Origin: CAZLYF01 sp964586835
Lineage (GTDB): Bacteria > Bacillota > Clostridia > Christensenellales > Aristaeellaceae
Length of the DNA stretch: 30,591 bases
Assembly: GCA_964586835.1 (NCBI GenBank)
Contig: CAZPIC010000030.1
Coordinates: 1 to 30,591, forward strand
Direction of reading: 5' to 3'
The stretch's first letter is position 1. Every line of letters starts with the position of its first letter. The position numbers and the translations under genes are program-made. The notes under the pieces are model-generated. The model was not told the origin of the DNA. It did no database searches and was given only the letters and a program-made list of their open reading frames with translations. Shown here piece by piece: positions 24,086-30,591 of this stretch.

Positions 24086-24235
24086 TATAGAACTCTATAC
24101 TATTGCGACAATCAGGCAAAATGATCCCTTATGATATCTCATTCTATCCATCTATAATACAGGAGAGTAAGATATGAATTTTTTACAGTCTTCGTGATCA
24201 TCATGATGGTAACGTGAGTTTTCAATTATTTTGTA
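24086..24235. other. AT-rich spacer beside the insertion-sequence remnant
   Basis: Clearly richer in A+T than its surroundings, with no convincing gene. On the plus strand a TATAAT (24153-24158), a GGAGA and an ATG (24175) are well spaced, but the frame ends after seven codons. It probably holds the 3' non-coding end of the insertion sequence; I could not identify a terminal inverted repeat. Confidence 0.5.
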
Positions 24236-25530
24236 CTATAAATCCCACTCGGTCGTTTTTCTCTTGGGACGCCCGCGCTGTTTCGGGCGTTTGTGTTTGG
24301 AGACATAGTCAGGTGCACACCCCGGAGGAATGGGAAATCCATAAGCATTGCATATCTCCACCTGCGCCCCTACGAAAGGTGTGATGTGCTTTGCTTTCCC
24401 CGTGTGTTCGATACACCTGATCGGGCGCATTTCGTCAAGTACCTCAAGTGATGAAGAGAACTGATCTTTGAGCGCTGTCGTCTTCCAAACATGGCGGAGA
24501 TATGAACTGAGGATAAGGCCAACGAATAGGATAAACAGCCTGCCGTTTTTACCTTCTTCAGACCAATTACGCTGTTTGTCGCAGACCATCTGACTTTTCA
24601 TCTGTTGAAAGTACTTTTCCTGTTCATCACGCAAGCGGTATGTACAGAAGGTTTCCATCGCGGAGAACTCCAGCTTGTGTGTTAGGATGGCGGAGAATCC
24701 CGAAAGGCGTTTTGCCTTCGCGATCTTCTTTTCATTCTCCTTGTAAGACCGGATCACCCGAGTGACCGGGTCATAGCTGATTTCGTAGTAGCAGTAAGCT
24801 TTTTTTAGTGTTGTATCATCATCAAGGATAGCCTTTCCGGCAATCATCTCGTCCAGAGCTTCCTTTTGAGTCAGCATCTCGATTTCCAGATTGACAAGCT
24901 CCTCACTGCGCCGCAAGGAGTCAAAGTAGATATTCAGCTTGAGGCGGTCGGACTTCCTGGTGCTGCCCCCGGTTCCCTCAACATCGTGCGTGATGTCATA
25001 TTGCTTGTAGTAGAGCCGGGTCTCCCTGTCGATTTTCATGCCTTCCGGCCTGGTGCTGAATTCACCAAACGCGAGGATCTTCTCCAGGACATGCTTCTGC
25101 TGCACCTTGGTGCACATGATCATCGCCTGACCTTTGGCTATGTAGCTTTCCAGGTTCCGCAAGCTCTCGTATCCACGATCGGTTACAAGGATGATGTCCT
25201 CAAATCCGGCCTGTTGCAGATCTGCCAGGTTCGTCTGCAGACTCCGGGAATCCGGGATGTTCCCCGGGAATGTCCGGTAGTATACCGGCATGTGGCTCGA
25301 TAACGTATACACAACGACTTCCACCGTTTGTGCCAGAGGAGGTAATCCTTGTTTTTCCCCCACCGAATATCTGTCAGGGACTGACCGTAGGCAGATCTGC
25401 TGGTGGAATCTACGGCGCAAACCTCATCTTTGGCTAGGCGCTCGGAGCGAAGCCTCAGCAGCCCCATTCCTCCAGCAGTTTTTTAAAATCTCGCCCTGGA
25501 AACGTTGGAGCAGGCGGAGAATGCTGCTCA
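24236..25530 (-). mobile_element. Truncated, frameshifted IS4/IS1634-type transposase remnant
   Basis: The main frame (24236 to about 25360) carries VTDRGYESLRN with the second catalytic Asp and the exact IS4-family Y-x2-R-x3-E-x6-K signature as YRLRDEQEKYFQQMK. The first catalytic Asp lies in AVDSTSRSAYGQSLTDIRWG, which is in a different frame (codons from 25467). The frames meet in a GGGGGAAAAAC run near 25354, where one base appears lost. Still further upstream, fragments such as GRDFKKLLEEW (25455-25500) lie in a third frame. The usual N-terminal ~100 residues are missing, and the remnant abuts the stop codon of the tyrosine kinase gene. The basic tail (KHKRPKQRGRPKRK) is intact. It is non-functional. 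Confidence 0.85.
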
Positions 25531-27078
25531 TCGGTCCGCTGCCCTTGCCCTAAATGACCTGGCCAGGCTTTCTTCCCCGTTAGTCCTTGCCCTGTCGCTC
25601 CCGCGCTCGGTCTCGCCATAGGCGCCGTAGTGGGCGTATGCATAGCGGCCATAACCGTAACCATAGCCGTACCCTGTGAAACCGGCACCTGCATCGTTGA
25701 GCACGCAGCCCAGGATGCGCACACCGGTGCAGCTGATGCTCTGCAGCCCATCAATGACTCGGGAGACAGGGGCTGTATCCTGCCTGATCACGTACAGGAG
25801 GCAATCGCTGAGACCTGCCAGGGCCAAAGCGTCCGCCAGCATCCCACAAGGCGGCGTATCCAGGATGACGTAGTCCACCTGCCTTTTCAGGTCTTCCAGT
25901 GCGCCCATAAAGGCCGCAGAGCGCAGCACCTCCACAGACTGATCGCGGTTTAAGCCACAGGGCACAAAGAAGAAGCCTCTTACAAAAAGCTCAAACCGCG
26001 CTTGTTCCGGCGTTGCCTCGCCGCGCAGTGCCTGGGCCAGGGTGGCGGGCGGCTCCTTGAGGCCCAGCAGCTTGCGGATGTCCTGGCGCCGCAGGTCCGC
26101 ATCCACGAGCGCTACGCGGGAACCCTTCTGCGCGATGGACAGTGCCAGGTTGAGGGCGACGGTGCTTTTGCCCTCGCCCGTCAGGGTGCTGGTGACCATG
26201 AGTGTTTTTGCTCCGGCTTTGTCCATCTCCCTGGTCACACGGGAGCGTAGCCCACGGATGGATTCCTTGTAGGAAGGGGACACCTGCCGATTGAGGATGA
26301 TCAGTTGGGGGCGTGCGCGCCCGCTCCTGCGCTTAAACCGCATCCGGGGCAAAACCCCCATGTTTTTCTGGTTGAGCTTCGTTCGGATGTCGTCCGCCTT
26401 GCGGATGGTTCGCCGCAGCAGCGCGTACAGGGCCACCAGGCCAAGGCCGGCGGCAAGGCCTGTGAGCCCGCCGCGCCGTAAGGTGCTCCTGGTTGAAACC
26501 CAGTTGACGAGCGTTGAAGACACACTGGGTTCTGCCAGCATGTTCAGCCGGGTGTCCCCTATGATGTACTCCGCCACCCTTGGATAGTTCCTGATAGCGG
26601 AATGGAGAATCCGCAGCGCGTCCGCAGGATCGGATCCGGTAACGGAAAGGACAAAGAGGTTGGTGTCCTCCAGTCCTCTTGCTGAAAGGGTGCCGTTGAG
26701 AGACCGGACCCCCAGATCCTCCCTGATCACCTGCAGAAGGACCTCACTGCGCAGGATATAGGGGAAGGTGCGCGCCATCTGTGTGACCGTGCCATTCTGA
26801 TAACCTGCTGTGTAGTCGTCACTGCCATAGCTGGTGGTGGCCCGGGTAGACACGGTGAAGGTGGCCTCTGCCTTGTACAGGGGACGATAGGCACGCGCAT
26901 TGCGGTACAGGTTGACCGTCGGAACAGCGACGACAAGCACGGCCACCAACCACCAGTACCTTTTAAGCCCCTTTATAAAGTCCGCCAGCAATACCGTCAG
27001 GTCAGGGCTAACGATGGCCTCTCCTTCTCCATCTGGAGGATATAGCAGATCACGTCTGGTGTTTCCGGCTTCGCTCAC
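25528..27078 (-). CDS. Wzc-like tyrosine autokinase with Wzz domain and tyrosine-rich tail
   Basis: A BY-kinase fused to a chain-length (Wzz-like) domain, 516 residues, in the cytoplasmic membrane; it controls polysaccharide polymerisation and export by cycles of autophosphorylation. Membrane segments lie at about 41-58 and 205-223, flanking the extracytoplasmic part. The kinase half has Walker A in STLTGEGKST (~298-305), Walker A' in VALVDADLRR, and Walker B VILDTPP (~405). The tail GYGYGYGYGRYAYAHYGAYG has eight tyrosines, the autophosphorylation cluster. About 27 basic residues follow before the stop, which lies at the edge of the transposase remnant, so the tail may be altered by insertion. 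GTG start, GTGA overlap with the gene upstream. Confidence 0.92.
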   Translation of the reverse strand: MSEAGNTRRDLLYPPDGEGEAIVSPDLTVLLADFIKGLKRYWWLVAVLVVAVPTVNLYRNARAYRPLYKAEATFTVSTRATTSYGSDDYTAGYQNGTVTQMARTFPYILRSEVLLQVIREDLGVRSLNGTLSARGLEDTNLFVLSVTGSDPADALRILHSAIRNYPRVAEYIIGDTRLNMLAEPSVSSTLVNWVSTRSTLRRGGLTGLAAGLGLVALYALLRRTIRKADDIRTKLNQKNMGVLPRMRFKRRSGRARPQLIILNRQVSPSYKESIRGLRSRVTREMDKAGAKTLMVTSTLTGEGKSTVALNLALSIAQKGSRVALVDADLRRQDIRKLLGLKEPPATLAQALRGEATPEQARFELFVRGFFFVPCGLNRDQSVEVLRSAAFMGALEDLKRQVDYVILDTPPCGMLADALALAGLSDCLLYVIRQDTAPVSRVIDGLQSISCTGVRILGCVLNDAGAGFTGYGYGYGYGRYAYAHYGAYGETERGSDRARTNGEESLARSFRARAADR

Positions 27079-28472
27079 CGATGCTGCCCTCGGGCTTTCC
27101 TGTTGTCATAAACCCGATACCCATCATTGCCACCGGGTGTTGACAGCGTGCGAGAGCGGTTGAACACGGTGCCCAGCAACTCGGTATTCTCGCTCAGCTT
27201 GTCTATAGCATCGTTGATGATCTGTACCGGGGAATGGTCCTGCCGTATCACCAGGAGCGCAGCGCTGCACAGGGAGGCAAGAACCTCGCCGTCCGCAGCA
27301 GATGTCAGGGGTGGAGAGTCCACGATCACAAAATCCATGTTTTCCGTCACGGTGCACATCAGCTCTGCCATCCGCTGGGAGGACAGCTGGTCCGCTGAGC
27401 TGCGGATACCGTGCCGGCAAAACAAAAGATACAGGCCGGTCTGCTCATCACAGGCCAGCGCATCTTCAAGGCGCTCTTCCCCGCGCAGCAGCTTCGCCAG
27501 ATCTCCCGCTCTCATGGGCCTGTCCAGCAGTTTGTAGACTGCGGGCCGCTTCAGGTCGCCATCCAGCAGGAGGACCCGATACCCGCGGCTTTTAAGGCCG
27601 AGCGCCAGGTTGACAGCGACGGTGCTTTTTCCCTCGTTCTCACCGGAGCTGGTGATAAGGATGCTTTTCAGACCGCGGAGGCTCGCGGCGTATTCAAGCC
27701 TGGTGCATATCTGCTTGATGGCCTCAGTAAAATACAGCGAGGTTACCGGGTTGGTAATCAGCACGGATTTATTCAGTTTTTTCAGCTTGGAGCGCAGTGT
27801 CTTGTTTTTCACTTCCTCCTTCAGCGTGCCATACAACGGCGCATCCACCAGCTCGCGTACAGCATCCTGGGTTTTCACCGTATCGCGTAGCACGCACAGG
27901 GTCATCAGCGCCGCGACACCCAGCAGCGTCGCGATGGCCACAGCTTTGCTTTGAGTTGTACGCAGTGGGATCATGTTGGAAGCCACAGCGGGGATCGATG
28001 GCACGTCCAGCACCTCCAAGACCGCATTGTCTACTACATAATTGGAGACTTGTGAATGGTTTTCCATCAAAGCCTTCACCGTCCTGAAGGCCAGTTCCGG
28101 GCTAGTGGCGGTGGCACTAAGCTTGAGCAAGTTTGTATACTCCACCACGCTGGTATCCACCCTGGCCGGCAGCGCCTGAAGCCCCATCGCCTCTGCGGAC
28201 TTTGCAGCCAGGATGGGGCTTTGAAATAAATTGCTTAATACACCAGCCATCTGATACCCGGTGTTAATATTGGAGTAATGAGGCTGGGTGCTGTCCCTTG
28301 GGGTGATGTAAAACGTGACTGAGCTGGTAAACTCTGGCTGGTGCAGGTTTTCAAGCACCACCTGGGTACCCATCCAGGCAATGGCAGCGCACAATACGAT
28401 CACCCACAGGTTGAGCAGCAGATCCCTGAGAACGGAGTATGGGTTGACATGGGACAGCCGAAATTCCCGCAT
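27075..28472 (-). CDS. Second Wzc-like chain-length regulator/ATPase without tyrosine cluster
   Basis: 465 residues with the same plan: a membrane segment at about 17-38, an extracytoplasmic Wzz-like region (SSVTFYITPRDST, NINTGYQMAG), a second segment at about 187-205 and a cytoplasmic P-loop domain. Walker A is SSGENEGKST (~274-283), A' is VLLLDGDLKRP, and VIVDSPP is the Walker B. The C-terminus (GGNDGYRVYDNRKARG) has only two tyrosines instead of a cluster. It could be a partner or modulator of the following kinase rather than a full autokinase. GGAGG precedes the ATG; it starts three bases after the Ig-like gene's stop. Confidence 0.88.
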   Translation of the reverse strand: MREFRLSHVNPYSVLRDLLLNLWVIVLCAAIAWMGTQVVLENLHQPEFTSSVTFYITPRDSTQPHYSNINTGYQMAGVLSNLFQSPILAAKSAEAMGLQALPARVDTSVVEYTNLLKLSATATSPELAFRTVKALMENHSQVSNYVVDNAVLEVLDVPSIPAVASNMIPLRTTQSKAVAIATLLGVAALMTLCVLRDTVKTQDAVRELVDAPLYGTLKEEVKNKTLRSKLKKLNKSVLITNPVTSLYFTEAIKQICTRLEYAASLRGLKSILITSSGENEGKSTVAVNLALGLKSRGYRVLLLDGDLKRPAVYKLLDRPMRAGDLAKLLRGEERLEDALACDEQTGLYLLFCRHGIRSSADQLSSQRMAELMCTVTENMDFVIVDSPPLTSAADGEVLASLCSAALLVIRQDHSPVQIINDAIDKLSENTELLGTVFNRSRTLSTPGGNDGYRVYDNRKARGQHR

Positions 28473-28475
28473 GCG

Positions 28476-29294
28476 CTACTCCTCCACGATGACGACCAGC
28501 TCGGTCTCGCCAGTCATGTCCCTCTGATCCCGCGCCAGGTACCGAATGCTATACATGCCCGGTTGGCTGAGGTCAACGCTGGAACTGAGTTCAAGGTCGT
28601 AGTCCGTGAGAGGCTGTCCATCGTACGCGACCTCCAGAAACAGATCATCAGGATTGAATTCGCCCCCCATCTTCACGTAGATCAGGTATTCCCTGAGCTT
28701 AAGCTCAAGCGCTGGGCGGCCCGCCTGAACCATTGTGACGTTGAAGCGCAGATAACCCACATCCCCCCTGCTGTTGGTGACCTGGGCTTGCATTCTGTAT
28801 ATTCCGGGCACATTGGCAGAGAGATCGCTGCCGGTCAATTTGATCCTGTCGGAAATATTCCCGTCGATCATGTCGTTCGCCCCCAGGACTTTGAGGATAT
28901 TAAAGTCGGAACCCACCTCAAAGCGCATAGCCTGTTTGAAGGAAAACCGCGGGGATTTATAATCAGTATAGTGCACACGTCGGGTGGCCTTCACCGTGTG
29001 GCGATCATTGTCCACTACGGCATAGGTGATGTTGAGAAGGCCCTTTTCCACAAAATTGCTGCTCTTCTCGATGATTACGCGGTCGCTGAGGTCACCGTCC
29101 TTTTCGTCATAAGCATGCACACCCTGCAACAGGTCTGCTTCGACTGCATCCACGGATACCTGTAGCACATCGCTGTCAAAGCGGATGAAAGGCACGCTTT
29201 CGTCGCGGTGTGCCTGATTGTTGAAATGAAACCAGACATAGACCCCTGTGACCAGAAGAAAAAGCGTGATGACCAGAGAACGAAACACTTTCAT
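28476..29294 (-). CDS. Membrane-anchored extracytoplasmic protein with Ig-like repeats
   Basis: 272 residues: a single N-terminal membrane segment (RSLVITLFLLVTGVYVWFHF, about 5-24) and no clear cleavage site, then an outside region of beta-strand repeats. The pieces VHAYDEKDGDLSDRVII and LGANDMIDGNISDRIKL have the D-x-x-DG-(D/N)-(L/I)-S-D pattern of DUF5011/Cry22-type Ig-like domains, each followed by a strand such as GLLNITYAVVDNDRHTVKATR. A third domain ends with SQPGMYSIRYLARD. The place between the CpsB-like protein and the two Wzc-like proteins suggests a surface or envelope partner of the export complex, but no function is known. ATGA overlap with the gene upstream. Confidence 0.8.
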   Translation of the reverse strand: MKVFRSLVITLFLLVTGVYVWFHFNNQAHRDESVPFIRFDSDVLQVSVDAVEADLLQGVHAYDEKDGDLSDRVIIEKSSNFVEKGLLNITYAVVDNDRHTVKATRRVHYTDYKSPRFSFKQAMRFEVGSDFNILKVLGANDMIDGNISDRIKLTGSDLSANVPGIYRMQAQVTNSRGDVGYLRFNVTMVQAGRPALELKLREYLIYVKMGGEFNPDDLFLEVAYDGQPLTDYDLELSSSVDLSQPGMYSIRYLARDQRDMTGETELVVIVEE

Positions 29295-30028
29295 TTTGCA
29301 TTCGCCTCTGCGTCATGGTTGCATACAATCCTGCCCGAAACGGTCCGCAACAGGTGCTCAACATACGCGCAGGAGTAGCGGTTTTCGATGTGTTCATAGG
29401 CGTCCGCTTGGATCGGGGTACGCTCGTAAGGGCTGTGGCCGTCACTGGCGGCGACGCCCACCAGGCGTTCCTCCAACAGCGCATGCGCAGCCTTCCAAGC
29501 CCGCCTTTCACAGGAGCCTAGGATGCTGCCCTTGAGCAGCTGAATGATGTAACCTTGAGCCGCCCTTTTTTCTGCCAGGGAAAAGCCCGCCTGCAAAAAG
29601 GCAGAACGCTCTGGGCGGACCATCACAGGTACGAGACCTATAGCGGCTACGCTGTCCAGCACCCATTGTAGGTGCTGGAGACGGTCGTTCGACCAAAATT
29701 CCAAAAGGATGTACATCAAGCCATTGAGGGTGATAGCTTCATTCGCCCTGATTCTTTCACTCACATGATCTGTTGCAAAGAGTTCCAGGCCCATCATGAC
29801 CGCCAGAGGGATACGCAGTGCGACCGGCATTTCCCGGAAAGCATCCACAAATTGACTCATCTCTTCGTTCCACAAATTTGCAAAAGATTTCAGCGTGTTC
29901 CTGTGTGGTTTGAACACGATACCTTTTGCGCCTATATCCCACACAAAGCGGACCATCATGCAGGCTTCCTTCATGGTTTCTGTCCCATCCTCGATCCCAT
30001 GCAGAAGGTGGCTTTGAATATCCAGCAT
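29291..30028 (-). CDS. CpsB/YwqE-like PHP-domain protein with altered metal ligands
   Basis: CpsB-type PHP phosphatases remove phosphate from the tyrosines of the Wzc-like kinase. This 245-residue protein opens MLDIQSHLLHGIEDGTETM like CpsB, where the family has DIHSHILPGIDDG, and later has GLEL (E82), LLEF (E110), VRPERS (R138) and ASDGHS (D196, H198). Thus H7, H42, E82, E110, D196 and H198 match the usual ligands, but the first His is Gln5 and the HPER histidine is Arg138. It may be weakly active or a non-catalytic binding protein. AAGGAG lies just before ATG 30028. It is first in the operon and has its own promoter. Confidence 0.85.
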   Translation of the reverse strand: MLDIQSHLLHGIEDGTETMKEACMMVRFVWDIGAKGIVFKPHRNTLKSFANLWNEEMSQFVDAFREMPVALRIPLAVMMGLELFATDHVSERIRANEAITLNGLMYILLEFWSNDRLQHLQWVLDSVAAIGLVPVMVRPERSAFLQAGFSLAEKRAAQGYIIQLLKGSILGSCERRAWKAAHALLEERLVGVAASDGHSPYERTPIQADAYEHIENRYSCAYVEHLLRTVSGRIVCNHDAEANAK

Positions 30029-30068
30029 GAAGCTCCTTCACTCTTTTAAGATCTGCAAAACCTCAAAA

Positions 30069-30097
30069 ATTTTACGTGATTCTTGTTTCCCCGTCAA
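30069..30097 (-). promoter_or_regulatory. Promoter of the polysaccharide regulatory operon
   Basis: TTGACG (30092-30097) and TAAAAT (30069-30074) are 17 bases apart on the minus strand, about 40 bases before the CpsB-like start. It is the best promoter for the four-gene run down to the transposase remnant. Confidence 0.65.
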
Positions 30098-30155
30098 TGT
30101 TTCGGCACGCAGAAACAATCGTGCTGAGCCTATTATACAGACACCCTGCTGCCGA

Positions 30156-30185
30156 TTCAACATGACGGCGTACCTTACATACATT
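30156..30185 (+). promoter_or_regulatory. Possible transposase promoter at the insertion-sequence left end
   Basis: TTCAAC (30156-30161) and TACATT (30180-30185) are 18 bases apart. The region from TACATT on is the one shared with the decayed copy at 5825, so this is part of the element. The strength is uncertain. Confidence 0.35.
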
Positions 30186-30246
30186 GAGCACGAAAAGGGA
30201 GTCGTGCCTCATTAAAAAACGAGCGCGAATCGAGTATGCTCAGAGA

Positions 30247-30570
30247 ATGAAAAAGGAAGTAGTATCCATGAAAGCAAGAATTGAGGTCACAAAGCAACTC
30301 AAAGGCGCTTACCAAAGGGCCAGAAAGGCTGAGAAGTCCGTTATTCTGGATAGCTTTTGTCAGAGCACAGGGCTAAGCAGATCAACGGCCAGGCGTTACC
30401 TGAGCTCCGGGACACTGGGTGAGAAAAATGTACTGCGCATCGACAGACGGAAGTGTCGGCCAAGCAAATACAGTCCAGCTGCCAAGGAGAAGCTGATCTG
30501 GTTGTGGCGCGTCATGCTCACGCCCTGCGGAAAGTATTTAGGGCCTGCTGAAAACCTCAAAACCCGTTGA
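30247..30570 (+). mobile_element. Insertion-sequence transposase, 5' part (cut by window edge, apparent frame break)
   Basis: The N-terminal ~100 residues of an integrase-core transposase, with a helix-turn-helix region (ARKAEKSVILDSFCQSTGL, STARRYLS) and KEKLIWLWRVMLTPCGKYLG, the layout of IS1202/ISNCY-like elements. The frame ends at TGA 30568, but the -1 frame continues as PLKTLEKLS to the edge, as the family sequence would be expected to do, so a single base seems to be missing near 30552-30563. ATG 30247 or 30268 may be the start; GGAAG lies before the second. The catalytic domain, if present, is beyond the window. Confidence 0.65.
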
Positions 30571-30591
30571 AGACACTGGAAAAACTGTCCT

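Noticed and set aside
24153..24198. Small plus-strand gene with TATAAT, GGAGA and ATG
   Set aside because: The frame ends after seven codons and nothing supports translation.
24086..24235. Precursor peptide for the radical SAM enzyme
   Set aside because: A 21-codon minus-strand frame is present but has no ribosome site, no Cys/Ser/Thr-rich core and no leader-like sequence.
25340..25365. Programmed frameshift in the IS4/IS1634-type transposase
   Set aside because: The G5A5C run does not form a canonical slippery heptamer in phase, and the gene has additional frame breaks and lacks its N-terminus, so it is a decayed copy.

Overview
The window looks like chromosome from a fairly GC-rich Bacillota, probably class Clostridia. 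The reasons are a T-box leader in front of pheST, strong GGAGG ribosome sites with some GTG and TTG starts, a TGS/uridine-kinase fusion protein, an ECF-type RibU-like vitamin transporter subunit, a RlmL/YpsC-type methyltransferase and a split Wzc/CpsB-type capsule regulatory locus. A finer placement (Christensenellales-like lineages come to mind) is only a guess. No tRNA, rRNA or CRISPR array was found.

Layout. 1-3741 (+): promoter, Phe T-box leader with terminator, pheS, pheT. 3731-5751 (-): purine nucleoside phosphorylase and phosphopentomutase, a nucleoside salvage pair that meets pheT tail to tail. 5752-6881: no intact gene; it begins with a decayed copy of the insertion sequence whose better copy lies at the right edge. 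6882-8081 (+): RlmL/YpsC-like RNA methyltransferase, overlapping the convergent rimI by 139 bp. 7943-10330 (-): ribU-like, tsaE, tsaB, rimI, preceded by a promoter, a structured leader and a terminator. 10327-13994 (-): traX-like membrane protein, a solute-binding protein and a galactokinase-like GHMP kinase. 14030-19624 (+): surE, then an RpiR-type regulator, a BaiN/YhiN-type flavoprotein, a DEDDh exonuclease and a TGS-uridine kinase, the last four overlapping at start/stop codons. 19630-20355 (-): MgtC/SapB family protein.

20527-30097 (-) is an extracellular polysaccharide locus, read right to left: a CpsB-like PHP protein with altered metal ligands, a membrane-anchored Ig-like protein, two successive Wzc-like proteins (only the second has a tyrosine-rich tail), then a scar made of an IS4/IS1634-type transposase remnant and a frameshifted radical SAM pseudogene, then UDP-glucuronate 4-epimerase-like and UDP-glucose dehydrogenase-like genes. 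No glycosyltransferase, flippase or polymerase gene is present, so the locus is either reduced or has its other genes elsewhere. 30156-30570 (+): the 5' part of an insertion-sequence transposase, running to the edge with an apparent frame break.

The most unusual structure is at 21790-22115, between the epimerase and the dehydrogenase: eleven short perfect or near-perfect palindromes, including two exact-period 101-bp units, nearly all preceded by a TTCAC-like pentamer, with a 14-bp perfect hairpin that reaches into the epimerase C-terminus. Second in interest are the metal-ligand changes in the CpsB-like protein, the structured leader without a recognisable FMN aptamer before ribU, and the hidden radical SAM pseudogene whose iron-sulphur motif is only visible in a second frame.
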